NCBI RefSeq assembly: GCF_029870285.1 | Contig: NZ_JACSYA010000009.1 | Coordinates: forward strand, 62,001 to 126,000 | Source of the DNA: Delftia sp. PS-11 | Lineage (GTDB): Bacteria > Pseudomonadota > Gammaproteobacteria > Burkholderiales > Burkholderiaceae_C | Direction of reading: 5' to 3' | Length of the DNA stretch: 64,000 nucleotides | Position numbers and translations under genes: made by a program | The notes under the pieces: model-generated | Databases searched by the model: none | Seen by the model: the letters and a program-made list of their open reading frames with translations, nothing else | Told to the model about the DNA's origin: nothing | Part shown: positions 43,557-52,086 of the stretch, piece by piece | How positions within the stretch are numbered: the stretch's first letter is position 1 | How the letters are laid out: every line of letters begins with the position of its first letter

Positions 43557-43593
43557 TTTCAAGGCTGTGTGTGATTTTCGTGCTGGCCTGTGC

Positions 43594-43992
43594 TCAGGAT
43601 GCCTTCAATGCGCTGGAGCCTGGTGGCTCAATATTCATGCAGTACTCCATGAGCGCATCGATTTCATTGGATTTATCGAAAACCGCGTCCACGCCCAGCT
43701 GTGCGCAGCGGCTGCGGATATCGGGTGTGGCGTAGTTGCTGAGCACGACGATCTTCTGGTGAGGCTGCCGTGTGCGGCAGGCGGTCAGCACGCCCAGGCC
43801 GCTGCCCTGGCGCAGGAACAGGTCCACGATGGCCAGATCCCAGGCATCGGGGTTGCGCTGCAGCCAGTCCGTGCCGGCGCTTTCCGTATCGGCCATGCCC
43901 ACCGGCTCCACATCCGCCAGCTCTTCCAGCGTGGCGATCAGGTTTTCGCGGATCGTGGGGTTGTCTTCGACAAGGTAGGTGCGCAGTTTCAC
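43594..43992 (-). CDS. Single-domain response regulator
   Basis: 132 residues, receiver domain only: acidic Glu9/Asp10, phospho-acceptor Asp57 in AIVDLFLRQG, LSN in place of LT/SG, and Lys in VFDKSNE. It has no output domain, so it probably acts by protein contact or as a phosphate sink, perhaps for the CHASE3 kinase encoded 1 kb away. It converges with the LuxR-type regulator gene. Confidence 0.88.
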   Translation of the reverse strand: MKLRTYLVEDNPTIRENLIATLEELADVEPVGMADTESAGTDWLQRNPDAWDLAIVDLFLRQGSGLGVLTACRTRQPHQKIVVLSNYATPDIRSRCAQLGVDAVFDKSNEIDALMEYCMNIEPPGSSALKAS

Positions 43993-44111
43993 GGCTGTAT
44001 CCAGTAGGAACGCTGACGGCTGACAGTGCCGGCGGGTGCCACGCCCTCATTGTCTTGCGCGGCAGCGGGCGATTGTGCCAGTGAGGAAACGGCGCGCGAG
44101 TCAGCGAAGTC

Positions 44112-44864
44112 CTACGCTTTGCCTCCACACACAGTGCAGTCAGGGGCACGTGTCGTTTGCATGCTACTCCAATCCAGGCGGCTGCTGTCGAACATCAGCA
44201 GCCTGCCTGTGGCCGGTGTGCCAAAGCCTGCGATCAGCTTCAGCGCCTCGGCGGCCTGCAAGGTGCCGACCACGCCGACCACGGGCGCAAAAACGCCCAT
44301 GCTCGCGCATTGCACTTCCTCGAATTGGGCATCAGGGGCGAACACGCAGGCATAGCAGGCGCAGCGCGCATCGCGCGGATCGATCACCATCAGCTGGCCG
44401 TCCAGCCGGATGGCTGCACCGGCCACCAGCGGCACGTTGTGCCGTACGCAGGCCGCGTTGATCATGTGGCGCGTGCGGTAGTTGTCCGTGCAGTCGAGCA
44501 CCAGGCTGGCCTGGGGCACGAGGGTGTCGAGCAATGCCCTGTCTGCGCGCTGCTGGATGCCATCGATGCGCGTGCCGGGGTTGATGGCGTGCACTGCGGC
44601 GCGGATGGACTCCACCTTGGGCTGGCCCACGCGGTCTGTCGTGTGGGCAATCTGGCGCTGCAGGTTGGTCATGTCCACGGTGTCGTCATCCACCAGGGTG
44701 ATCCGGCCGATGCCGGCCGAGCCCAGATAGAGCGCGGCAGGCGAGCCCAGGCCGCCGGCGCCGATGATGAGCACATGGGCCGCCAGGATGCGTTCCTGGC
44801 CTTCGATGCCGATCTCGTCGAGCAGGATGTGGCGCGAGTAGCGCAGCAGTTGGTCGTCGTTCAT
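44112..44864 (-). CDS. moeB: ThiF/MoeB/HesA-family adenylyltransferase
   Basis: 250 residues, typical for MoeB. It has the E1-like YSRHILLDEIGIEGQ start, ATP-binding GAGGLGSPAALYL, the LVDDDTVDMTNLQRQ strand, DCTDNYRTRHMIN, and two Cys pairs (CACYAC and CTVC) for zinc. It adenylates the C-terminus of a small ubiquitin-like sulfur carrier (MoaD or ThiS). No carrier gene is adjacent, so MoeB versus ThiF is not settled. A terminator just upstream separates it from ctpA. Confidence 0.88.
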   Translation of the reverse strand: MNDDQLLRYSRHILLDEIGIEGQERILAAHVLIIGAGGLGSPAALYLGSAGIGRITLVDDDTVDMTNLQRQIAHTTDRVGQPKVESIRAAVHAINPGTRIDGIQQRADRALLDTLVPQASLVLDCTDNYRTRHMINAACVRHNVPLVAGAAIRLDGQLMVIDPRDARCACYACVFAPDAQFEEVQCASMGVFAPVVGVVGTLQAAEALKLIAGFGTPATGRLLMFDSSRLDWSSMQTTRAPDCTVCGGKA

Positions 44865-44881
44865 TTGCGTCTCCAGACGTG

Positions 44882-44905
44882 AAAAAGCCGGGCGGTGCCC
44901 GGCTT
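44882..44905 (-). terminator. ctpA intrinsic terminator
   Basis: AAGCCGGGC pairs with GCCCGGCTT (44885-44905, loop GGT). On the minus strand the second arm runs into TTTTTC. It lies 28 bases after the ctpA stop and immediately before the moeB start. Confidence 0.8.
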
Positions 44906-44932
44906 GGCGGCAGCAGCGTCGCCCTGTGCCCG

Positions 44933-46369
44933 TCAGTTTTCCTTCTTCTCGGGCTCGCGTTCGGTCAGGGTCTTGCTGACCATGACCGGCTGTCCCTTGA
45001 GGCGGTTGAGCGCCTGGCGCAGCTGGAAGTCGTTGTCGGTGCCGAATTCGGGCAGGCGGCGTTCGGCCAGCGGCTTCTTGGACTCTTCCTCCAGGCGCTT
45101 GCGCGCTTCCTCGCGGGCTTTTTCGCGGGCCTCGTCCTTGACTTCCGCGCCCTGTCCGCTGGACAGGTGCTTTTCGAGGTCGGCCTCGCGCATGCGCAGG
45201 GCAGCGTACAGATCGCCTTCTGCCGTCTCGTCCACCATCACGTCGGGCACGATGCCCTTGGCCTGGATGGACTTGCCGCTGGGTGTGTAGTAGCGCGCTG
45301 TGGTCAGCTTCAGGCCGGTGTCCGGGCCCAGCGGGCGCACGGTCTGCACCGAGCCCTTGCCGAAGGTCTGGCTGCCCATGATGGTGGCGCGCTTGTGGTC
45401 CTGCAGGGCGCCGGCGACGATTTCGCTGGCCGAGGCCGAGCCTTCGTTGACCAGCACCACCAGCGGCAGCTTCTTGAGCGCGGCCGGCAGTCGCTGCAGC
45501 GGATCGCCCGTGCCCCGGCGGGCATAGAACTCGGGCGATGCCTTGTAGGTTGCCTTGCTCTCGGCCAGCTGGCCATTGGTGGAGACCACGGTCACATCGG
45601 GCGGCAGGAAGGCCGCCGAGATGGCCACGGCCGCATCGAGCAGGCCGCCCGGGTCGTTGCGCAGGTCCAGCACCAGGCCCTTGATGTGGGGGTCCTGCTT
45701 GTAGAGTTCCTCGATCTTGCGCACGAAGTCGTCCACCGTGCGCTCCTGGAACTGGCTCAGGCGGATCCAGGCATAGCCGGGCTCGACCAGCTTGCCCTTG
45801 ACCGACTGGGTCTTGATTTCTTCGCGCGTGATGGTCACGGGGAAGCTGCGGCTCTCGTCCTTGCGCAGGATGGTCAGCTGCACCTTGGTGTTGGGCTCGC
45901 CACGCATGCGCTTGACCGCATCGCTCAGCGACAGGCCCTTGACAGCCGTTTCATCGATCTTGGTGATCAGATCGCCGGTCTTGAGGCCGGCGCGGAAGGC
46001 GGGAGAGCCCTCGATGGGCGAGACGATCTTGATCAGGCCGTCTTCCTGCGTGATCTCGATGCCCACGCCGACGAAACGGCCCGAGGTGCCCTCGCGGAAT
46101 TCCTTGTAGGACTTCTTGTTGAAGTACTGTGAATGCGGATCGAGGCTGGAAACCATGCCGGAGATGGCATCGGTGATCAGCTTCTTGTCATCGACCGACT
46201 CCACGTAGTCGGTCTTGATCAGGCCGAAAACGGCCGACAGCTGCTGGATCTCTTCCAGAGGCAGCGGGGTCATGGCACCGCGGGCCACGGTCTGCAAAGA
46301 CACCGTGGTCAGTGCTCCGGCGATCACGCCTACGGAAATCCAGCCGGCAATTTTGATTTTTTGGCCCAT
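44933..46369 (-). CDS. ctpA: C-terminal processing protease CtpA (S41A)
   Basis: 478 residues. An N-terminal hydrophobic anchor (about 7-30) is followed by a PDZ domain (about 95-180; GRFVGVGIEI, SPAFRAGLKTGD). The S41 catalytic core shows Ser313 in GSASASE and Lys338 in GKGSVQ, the Ser-Lys dyad. The C-terminal tail is strongly charged, with a repeated (E/K)-A-R-E-K/E pattern around residues 405-430. It trims or degrades periplasmic proteins such as peptidoglycan hydrolases. Its promoter lies in the gap before gpmA. Confidence 0.95.
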   Translation of the reverse strand: MGQKIKIAGWISVGVIAGALTTVSLQTVARGAMTPLPLEEIQQLSAVFGLIKTDYVESVDDKKLITDAISGMVSSLDPHSQYFNKKSYKEFREGTSGRFVGVGIEITQEDGLIKIVSPIEGSPAFRAGLKTGDLITKIDETAVKGLSLSDAVKRMRGEPNTKVQLTILRKDESRSFPVTITREEIKTQSVKGKLVEPGYAWIRLSQFQERTVDDFVRKIEELYKQDPHIKGLVLDLRNDPGGLLDAAVAISAAFLPPDVTVVSTNGQLAESKATYKASPEFYARRGTGDPLQRLPAALKKLPLVVLVNEGSASASEIVAGALQDHKRATIMGSQTFGKGSVQTVRPLGPDTGLKLTTARYYTPSGKSIQAKGIVPDVMVDETAEGDLYAALRMREADLEKHLSSGQGAEVKDEAREKAREEARKRLEEESKKPLAERRLPEFGTDNDFQLRQALNRLKGQPVMVSKTLTEREPEKKEN

Positions 46370-46432
46370 ATCACCCCTTTAACCGCGTCAATATACACCC
46401 GCTTGGAAAGGCGGGCGCTCGCGTGGTTCCCC

Positions 46433-46460
46433 AAAAACCGCGCCTCAGGGCGCGATTTTT
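46433..46460 (-). terminator. gpmA intrinsic terminator
   Basis: CGCGCC and GGCGCG form a stem (46439-46454, loop TCAG) flanked by AAAAA on the left and ATTTTT on the right, so it can act in both directions. It lies 32 bases after the gpmA stop. Confidence 0.75.
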
Positions 46461-46491
46461 GTAGCGAGCGCTTACATTGTTAATGCGGTGC

Positions 46492-47235
46492 TCAAGCCTT
46501 GCCCTGGGCTGCCACGGCGGCAGCGGCCTTGGCTGCGGCTTCGGCATCGCCCAGGTAGTAGTGACGGATCGGCTTGAGGTCGGCATCCAGCTCGTAGACC
46601 AGCGGGATGCCGTTGGGCACGTTGACGCCGACGATGGCGTCATCGGAGATGCCATCCAGGTACTTGATCAGCGCGCGGATGGAGTTGCCATGCGCGGCGA
46701 CCACGATGCGCTTGCCCGCCTTGATGGCCGGCGCCATGGATTCGTTCCAGAAGGGCAGCACGCGCGCGACGGTGTCTTTGAGGCACTCGGTCAGCGGAAT
46801 CTGCTCGGGCTGCAGCTGGGCGTAGCGCACGTCGCCGCGCTCGCTGCGCGGGTCCTGGGGGTCCAGCGCCGGCGGCGGCGTGTCATAGCTGCGGCGCCAC
46901 ACCAGCACCTGCGCATCGCCGTACTGTTTGGCCATGTCTGCCTTGTTCAGGCCCTGCAGGCCGCCGTAGTGGCGCTCATTGAGGCGCCAGCTGTGGACCA
47001 CGGGCAGCCAGGTGCGGTCCATTTCGTCCAGCGCATGCCACAGCGTGCGCGTGGCGCGCTTGAGCACGCTGGTGTAGGCGACGTCGAATTCGTAGCCTTC
47101 GGCCTTGAGCAGACGGCCGGCGTTCTTGGCCTGCTCCACGCCGGTGGGGGTCAGGTCCACATCGGTCCAGCCGGTGAAGCGGTTTTCGAGGTTCCAGGTG
47201 GATTCACCGTGGCGGATCAGCACGAGCTTGTACAT
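46492..47235 (-). CDS. gpmA: 2,3-bisphosphoglycerate-dependent phosphoglycerate mutase
   Basis: 247 residues from ATG at 47235, the standard length. [10 protein letters not shown] carries the phospho-histidine His9; RRSYDTPPP and HGNSIRAL supply the remaining active-site residues. It interconverts 3- and 2-phosphoglycerate in glycolysis. It is transcribed away from the rhodanese gene. Confidence 0.97.
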   Translation of the reverse strand: MYKLVLIRHGESTWNLENRFTGWTDVDLTPTGVEQAKNAGRLLKAEGYEFDVAYTSVLKRATRTLWHALDEMDRTWLPVVHSWRLNERHYGGLQGLNKADMAKQYGDAQVLVWRRSYDTPPPALDPQDPRSERGDVRYAQLQPEQIPLTECLKDTVARVLPFWNESMAPAIKAGKRIVVAAHGNSIRALIKYLDGISDDAIVGVNVPNGIPLVYELDADLKPIRHYYLGDAEAAAKAAAAVAAQGKA

Positions 47236-47333
47236 GGCAGCTTTCAGGGTCTCTTGTCGCGACAAGGCTGGGGCGTCGCGGGGGCAAAAGCCGACATTCT
47301 AGAATTGACAGGTTTGCCAACCCAAGGAATGAC

Positions 47334-47741
47334 GTGAAATTCATCATCGATAACTGGTATTTGATACTGATTGCGCTGGCTTCGGGCGTGATGCTGGTGC
47401 TGCCCATGCTGCGTGGCGCAGGCGCCGGCACGCTGACGGCCGCCGAGGCCGTGCAGCTGATCAACCGCCAAAAGGCCGTGGTCATCGATGTCTGCGAGCC
47501 CGACGAATACGCGGCCGGCCATGCCAATGGCGCCAAGAACCTGCCGCTGGGCCAGTTCGAGGAAAAGCTGCCCGCCACCGTCAAGAACAAGGCGCTGCCG
47601 CTGGTGCTGATCTGCGCCAAGGGCGGCCGGGCTGCGCGGGCCGAAGCCATTGCCAGGAAGCTGGGCTACGAGAAGGCCCAGGCGCTGGCTGGCGGCCTCA
47701 AGGCCTGGCGCGATGCCGGCATGCCGGTTGAAAAGGCCTGA
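47334..47741 (+). CDS. Membrane-anchored rhodanese-like protein
   Basis: 135 residues from GTG at 47334 with an AAGGA site. One N-terminal hydrophobic segment (about 8-27) is followed by a single rhodanese domain with VIDVCEPDEYAAGH and active-site Cys94 in ICAKGGRA. Likely a membrane-tethered sulfur carrier facing the cytoplasm. It is followed 85 bases later by grxC and then secB, a common Burkholderiales order. Confidence 0.93.
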   Translation: MKFIIDNWYLILIALASGVMLVLPMLRGAGAGTLTAAEAVQLINRQKAVVIDVCEPDEYAAGHANGAKNLPLGQFEEKLPATVKNKALPLVLICAKGGRAARAEAIARKLGYEKAQALAGGLKAWRDAGMPVEKA

Positions 47742-47826
47742 GCAGGCCTTATCTGCATGCATTGAGCGCCGTTGCGCCTGCGATTGGCAGGCCTGCGGCC
47801 ACAGACCCAAGCCAAGGAATTCGCAC

Positions 47827-48084
47827 ATGCAAGCCGTGAAGATGTTCACCACCGCCGTCTGCCCCTATTGCATCCGGGCCAAGCAGATTCTCAAGTCCAA
47901 GGGCGTGGAGCAGATCGAGGAGATCCGCATCGACACCGACCCTGCCGCGCGCGAGCAGATGATGCAAAGCACGGGACGGCGCACCGTGCCCCAGATTTTC
48001 ATCGGTGACCACCATGTGGGCGGCTGCGACGACCTCATGGCGCTGGATGCCCGGGGTGGCCTCGTGCCTCTGCTGCAAAGCTGA
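47827..48084 (+). CDS. grxC: Glutaredoxin 3
   Basis: 85 residues with the dithiol active site CPYC (Cys12, Cys15), TVPQIFI cis-Pro loop and GGCDDL for glutathione binding. It reduces disulfides with glutathione in the cytoplasm. Same order (rhodanese, grxC, secB) as in related species. Confidence 0.96.
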   Translation: MQAVKMFTTAVCPYCIRAKQILKSKGVEQIEEIRIDTDPAAREQMMQSTGRRTVPQIFIGDHHVGGCDDLMALDARGGLVPLLQS

Positions 48085-48213
48085 AACCTGGGCACTGCAT
48101 AATGCACGCTCAGGTGCCCGCTGCGCGGCTTTGCCGCAGCGGGCATTTTGTTGGTGATTTTTTTGATGCCCTGGTCACGGGACCGGGGCTTTTTGCCCAG
48201 AAAGACTGATTCC

Positions 48214-48669
48214 ATGGCCGAACAGGACACTCCCGTCTTCCAGATCCAGCGCGTCTACCTCAAGGACCTGTCGCTGGAGCAGCCCAATTCGCCCGCCATC
48301 CTGCTCGAACAGGAGCAGCCCAGCGTGGACATCCAGCTCGGCGTCGAAGCCACGCCCGTGGCCGAAGGCATCTTCGAAGTGGCCGTGACCGCCACCGTGC
48401 AGACCAAGATCCAGGACAAGACTGTGTTCCTGGTCGAAGCCAAGCAGGCCGGCATCTTCGAGATCCGCAATGTGCCCGAAGATCAGATGGGCGGCGTGAT
48501 CGGCATCGCCTGCCCGCAGATCATCTACCCCTACCTGCGCGGCAATGTGGCCGATGTGGTCACGCGCGCCGGCTTCCCGCCCGTGCACCTGGCAGAAATC
48601 AACTTCCAGGCCATGTACGAGCAGCAGCAGGCGGCCGCACAGGCCGACGGCAACTCGCTGCCGCAGTAA
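48214..48669 (+). CDS. secB: Protein-export chaperone SecB
   Basis: 151 residues from ATG at 48214. Typical SecB features: [14 protein letters not shown] at the N-terminus, [13 protein letters not shown], and the tetramer-interface block [11 protein letters not shown] followed by [12 protein letters not shown]. The tail is Gln-rich. It keeps preproteins unfolded and delivers them to SecA. A strong terminator follows. Confidence 0.97.
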   Translation: MAEQDTPVFQIQRVYLKDLSLEQPNSPAILLEQEQPSVDIQLGVEATPVAEGIFEVAVTATVQTKIQDKTVFLVEAKQAGIFEIRNVPEDQMGGVIGIACPQIIYPYLRGNVADVVTRAGFPPVHLAEINFQAMYEQQQAAAQADGNSLPQ

Positions 48670-48730
48670 GCCGCCATCGGCCAGCAGTGCCCTGGCGCAG
48701 GCCGGGGACGCCGTCTGGCTGTGGTACAAG

Positions 48731-48757
48731 AAAAGAGGCCCTGTGGCCTCTTTTTTT
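48731..48757 (+). terminator. secB intrinsic terminator
   Basis: GAGGCC pairs with GGCCTC (loop CTGT), followed by seven T residues and preceded by A residues; a textbook rho-independent terminator 62 bases after the secB stop and 28 bases before the gpsA start. Confidence 0.92.
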
Positions 48758-48784
48758 CATGCAGCGGCAAACTTTCGAGCAGAT

Positions 48785-49795
48785 ATGAACATTGTGGTGA
48801 TTGGCGCCGGCGCCTGGGGCACGGCGCTGGCGATGAGCGCCGCCGCGCGCAAGGACGCGCGCGCGGTGAGCCTGTGGGCGCGCGATGCTGCCCAGGCCCA
48901 GGCCATGCAGGCCGGGCGCGAGAACACGCGCTATCTGCCGGGCGTGGCCCTGCCGCCCGCGCTGCGCGTGGTGCATGGCGAGATTGGCGCTGCCCTGGCA
49001 GGCGCCGATCTGATCGTGATCGGCACGCCCATGGCCGCGCTGCGCGAATGGCTGCAGCGCCTGCGCCATGTGGACGCGCCTGTGGCCTGGCTGTGCAAGG
49101 GTTTCGAGGCGGTGCAGCCGGGCGCATCGGCGGCGGACCATGGCCTGATGGCCCATGAGGTCTGCGCCCAGGTGGCGCCTGGACTGCGCTGCGGCGTGCT
49201 CAGCGGGCCGAGCTTTGCGGCCGAGGTGGCGCGCCACCAGCCCACAGCCCTGGTCGCAGCCAGCCGCCATGCCGAGGTCAGCGATGCCCTGGTCGCGGCG
49301 TTCCACGGCGAGGCCATGCGTGTCTATGCCAATGCCGACATCGTCGGCGTGGAGGTGGGCGGCGCCGTCAAGAATGTGCTGGCCATCGCCACCGGCCTGT
49401 GCGACGGCCTGCAGCTGGGCCTGAACGCGCGCGCCGCGCTGGTCACGCGGGGCCTGGCCGAGATGACGCGCCTGGGCCTGGCCCTGGGTGCGCGCATGGA
49501 AACCTTCATGGGACTGTCGGGGCTGGGTGACCTGGTGCTCACCGCCACGGGCGATCTGTCGCGCAACCGAAAGGTCGGCCTGCTGCTGGCCCAGGGGCAG
49601 ACGCTGGAGCAGGCCGTGGCCTCGCTGGGCCATGTGGCCGAGGGCGTCTACAGCGCGCGTACGGTGCTGGCCCGCGCGCGCTTGCTGCATGTGGAGATGC
49701 CCATCACCGAGACCGTGGTGGATCTGCTGGACGGCCGCCTGCGCGCCGCCGAGGCCGTGCAGCACCTGATGGCGCGCGACCCGCGCGGCGAGTGA
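48785..49795 (+). CDS. gpsA: Glycerol-3-phosphate dehydrogenase [NAD(P)+]
   Basis: 336 residues from ATG at 48785. NAD(P)-binding [10 protein letters not shown] starts the protein; the conserved [11 protein letters not shown] and the catalytic-type Lys in [13 protein letters not shown] are present, as is [11 protein letters not shown]. It makes sn-glycerol-3-phosphate for phospholipids. Because the secB terminator lies just upstream, gpsA either has its own promoter or depends on read-through. Confidence 0.97.
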   Translation: MNIVVIGAGAWGTALAMSAAARKDARAVSLWARDAAQAQAMQAGRENTRYLPGVALPPALRVVHGEIGAALAGADLIVIGTPMAALREWLQRLRHVDAPVAWLCKGFEAVQPGASAADHGLMAHEVCAQVAPGLRCGVLSGPSFAAEVARHQPTALVAASRHAEVSDALVAAFHGEAMRVYANADIVGVEVGGAVKNVLAIATGLCDGLQLGLNARAALVTRGLAEMTRLGLALGARMETFMGLSGLGDLVLTATGDLSRNRKVGLLLAQGQTLEQAVASLGHVAEGVYSARTVLARARLLHVEMPITETVVDLLDGRLRAAEAVQHLMARDPRGE

Positions 49796-50203
49796 TCAGG
49801 TGGCGGCCTGGCGGCTGGCGAAGACTTCGCGCGCCGCAGCCAGCCCGTTGAGTGCAGCGGGGAAGCCTGCGTAGACAGCCATCTGCATGATGACCTCGAC
49901 AATCTCCTCGCGGCTGATGCCGACGTTGAGCGCTGCACCGATGTGCACTCGCAGCTGCGGAGCCGCATTGCCCATGGCCGTCAGGGCCGCAACCACGGCG
50001 ATTTCACGGCTGCGCAGATCCAGGCCGGGGCGCGAATAGATGTCGCCGAACGGGAATTCGATCAGGTAGCGGGCAAAGTCGGGCGCGATGTTCGCCAGAC
50101 TGGCGACGACGTGCTCTCCGGCGTCGCCGTCGATTTCACGCAGCCTGGCCAGGCCCTGCTGGTAGCGGCTCGGCGCCGGGTGGTTGGGGGCGGATGTCTG
50201 CAT
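49796..50203 (-). CDS. Carboxymuconolactone decarboxylase-family protein
   Basis: 135 residues from ATG at 50203 with a GGAAGGAG site. The CMD fold shows as an EFPFGDIYSRPGLDLRSREIAVVAALTA segment and HIGAALNVGISREEIVEVIMQ. The AhpD-type CxxC pair is absent, so thiol peroxidase activity is unlikely and a decarboxylase-like or unknown role is more probable. It overlaps the upstream MerR-family gene by 68 bases; the regulator and this enzyme form one transcript. Confidence 0.9.
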   Translation of the reverse strand: MQTSAPNHPAPSRYQQGLARLREIDGDAGEHVVASLANIAPDFARYLIEFPFGDIYSRPGLDLRSREIAVVAALTAMGNAAPQLRVHIGAALNVGISREEIVEVIMQMAVYAGFPAALNGLAAAREVFASRQAAT

Positions 50204-50606
50204 GCGGTTCTCCTTCCATGCGCGTTGACGGGGGCTGAAGGGAGGCCTCGGTGCCGCGATAGTGCACGATCTTGGCCTGCAGCGCCGTGGCGGCCTGCTG
50301 CAGGCTGGCAATCGTTGCCAGAACCTGCTGCAGGTGCTGCTCCAGCATCTGGCGGCGCTCGGCGGCGGTGGCGCTCCCGGCGCTGCGCAGCTGCGCGAAG
50401 GCCTTCATCTGCCCTATGGGCATGCGGGTCTCGCGCAGGCGCAGCAGGAATGCGATCCAATCGAGGTCCGAGGCCGCATAGCGGCGCTGGCCGCCGGGCG
50501 TGCGGGCCACCGGGGCGATCAGGCCCGCGCGCTCGTAGTAGCGCAGCGTGTCCACGCTCAGGCCCGTGCGCCGGGCGACTTCGGTGATGGTCAGATGGGA
50601 TGGCAT
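50136..50606 (-). CDS. MerR-family transcriptional regulator
   Basis: 156 residues. An N-terminal winged helix: LTITEVARRTGLSVDTLRYYERAGLIAPVART, then GGQRRY. A dimerisation helix (about 80-125) follows. No metal-binding Cys pair is seen near the C-terminus, so an organic ligand is more likely. The C-terminal 25 residues are Pro-rich and lie in the overlap with the next gene. Its promoter has the 19-base spacer typical of MerR-controlled promoters. Confidence 0.9.
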   Translation of the reverse strand: MPSHLTITEVARRTGLSVDTLRYYERAGLIAPVARTPGGQRRYAASDLDWIAFLLRLRETRMPIGQMKAFAQLRSAGSATAAERRQMLEQHLQQVLATIASLQQAATALQAKIVHYRGTEASLQPPSTRMEGEPHADIRPQPPGAEPLPAGPGQAA

Positions 50607-50612
50607 GCAGGA

Positions 50613-50643
50613 ATCCTAGAAGCTGGAGCGCACTCCAGGTCAA
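50613..50643 (-). promoter_or_regulatory. MerR-type promoter with palindrome in a 19-bp spacer
   Basis: On the minus strand TTGACC (-35) and TAGGAT (-10) are 19 bases apart, longer than the optimum. The spacer overlaps the palindrome CTGGAG-N4-CTCCAG (50623-50638). This is the arrangement that MerR proteins distort to activate. The predicted start of transcription falls at or next to the ATG at 50606, so the mRNA may be leaderless. Confidence 0.8.
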
Positions 50644-50674
50644 GCGTTTTTTGCGTGCCGCCCCACATGCAGGA

Positions 50675-50704
50675 AAGCCCCGCAGCCGGACGGCTGCGGG
50701 GCTT
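50675..50704 (-). terminator. lysA terminator hairpin
   Basis: A perfect 14-bp stem (50675-50688 with 50691-50704, loop GA) lies 25 bases after the lysA stop. The T-run on the minus strand is short (TTT then CC). Confidence 0.65.
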
Positions 50705-50729
50705 GTGCGCAGAGGTCGTGAACAGGTGC

Positions 50730-51974
50730 TTACAGACCCAGTTCCAGTGCCAGCAGTTCCTCCACCGTCTGGCGGCGGCGGATCAGGCGGGTTTCATTGC
50801 CGTCCACCAGTACTTCGGCGGCCAGCGGGCGGGTGTTGTAGTTGCTGGACATGGAGCTGCCGTAGGCGCCCGTGTCGTGAATGACCAGCAGGTCGCCCAC
50901 CGAGGCACCTGCCAGCGGGCGCGGCAGCACCACGCCGCCATCGCCCTGGGTGAACACATCGCCCGACTCGCACAGCGGGCCAGCCACCACGGCATCGCGC
51001 GCGGGCAGGGACTGGCCGTCGCGGCGCAGCACCTGCATGCCGTGCCAGCTGCCGTACATGGAGGGGCGCATCAGCTCGTTGAAGCCGGTATCGACCAGCA
51101 CGAAATGGTTGCTGCCGGCGTTCTTGGTGGCGCGCACCTGGCCCAGCAGCACGCCCGACTCGGCCACCAGGAAGCGTCCCGGCTCGATCTCCAGGCCCAG
51201 GGCATGGCCCACGATGGCCTCGGCCTGCCTGCGTGCCGCGTCCCACAGGCCGTGGTAGTGGGCGGTGTCGATGGTGGGGTCGCCCTCGCGGTAGGGGATG
51301 GACAGGCCGCCGCCTGCCGAGATGGCATGCAGGTCGTGGCCGGCCTGGTGCGCGGCGCGCACCAGCTCCACCATGGCGCCGCAGACTTCCTGCAGGTGGC
51401 CGTAGTCCACGCCCGAGCCGATGTGCATGTGCAGCCCGGCCAGCACCAGGCCACCCGTGCGGATGGCGTCCAGCGCCGCGAGCAGGTCGCCGTGCCAGAT
51501 GCCGTGCTTGCTGTGCTCGCCGCCGGTGTTGGTCTTGTTGCTGTGGCCATGGCCGAAGCCGGGGTTGATGCGCAGCCACACGGCATGGCCCGGCGATGCC
51601 TGGGCCAGCTGGTGCAGCATGTCGATGGAGCCCGCATTCACGGGCACCTTGTGCTCCACCACGCAGGCCAGTGTGGCCTCGTCCATCACGTCGGCGGTGA
51701 AGACGATGTCGCTGGGCTCGCCGCCGGCGGTGTAGCCAGCCGCCAGCGCGCGCAGGATCTCGCCGCGCGAGACGGCATCCACCTTCACGCCCTGCTCGCG
51801 CATCAGCCGCAGGATGTGGATGTTGGAGCAGGCTTTTTGCGCAAAGCGCACGGTATCGAACGCCTTGAGCTGGGCGATGCGCGCGCGGATGGTGGCGGCG
51901 TCGTAGACCCACAGCGGCGTGCCGTACTGGTCGGCAAGCGCCCAGAGCTGGGCGGGCAGGAAGGGGTTGGACAT
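50730..51974 (-). CDS. lysA: Diaminopimelate decarboxylase
   Basis: 414 residues from ATG at 51974 (an in-frame start at 52064 is less likely because it would enter the operator). The PLP Lys is in FAQKACSN, followed by HIGSG, GGGL and the PLP-phosphate region EPGRFLVAESG; CESGD supplies the cross-subunit Cys. It performs the last step of lysine synthesis. It is controlled from a divergent lysR-like gene 112 bases away, as in E. coli. Confidence 0.95.
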   Translation of the reverse strand: MSNPFLPAQLWALADQYGTPLWVYDAATIRARIAQLKAFDTVRFAQKACSNIHILRLMREQGVKVDAVSRGEILRALAAGYTAGGEPSDIVFTADVMDEATLACVVEHKVPVNAGSIDMLHQLAQASPGHAVWLRINPGFGHGHSNKTNTGGEHSKHGIWHGDLLAALDAIRTGGLVLAGLHMHIGSGVDYGHLQEVCGAMVELVRAAHQAGHDLHAISAGGGLSIPYREGDPTIDTAHYHGLWDAARRQAEAIVGHALGLEIEPGRFLVAESGVLLGQVRATKNAGSNHFVLVDTGFNELMRPSMYGSWHGMQVLRRDGQSLPARDAVVAGPLCESGDVFTQGDGGVVLPRPLAGASVGDLLVIHDTGAYGSSMSSNYNTRPLAAEVLVDGNETRLIRRRQTVEELLALELGL

Positions 51975-52057
51975 GGTGTTTCTTTCCGGGCAGTTCAGTG
52001 CAATTGCTGCGCATGATGGCGCAGGTGCTCCATTCAGTCCAATGCTTGTTTTTGTAG

Positions 52058-52076
52058 TATCCATTTGATTTGGATA
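52058..52076. promoter_or_regulatory. LysR-type operator between lysA and lysR
   Basis: TATCCA-N7-TGGATA is an inverted repeat centred in the divergent region, 10 bases before the lysR start. It has the T-N11-A core typical of LysR-family boxes and probably serves both lysA activation and lysR autorepression. Confidence 0.7.
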
Positions 52077-52086
52077 TGCTCAGGCC

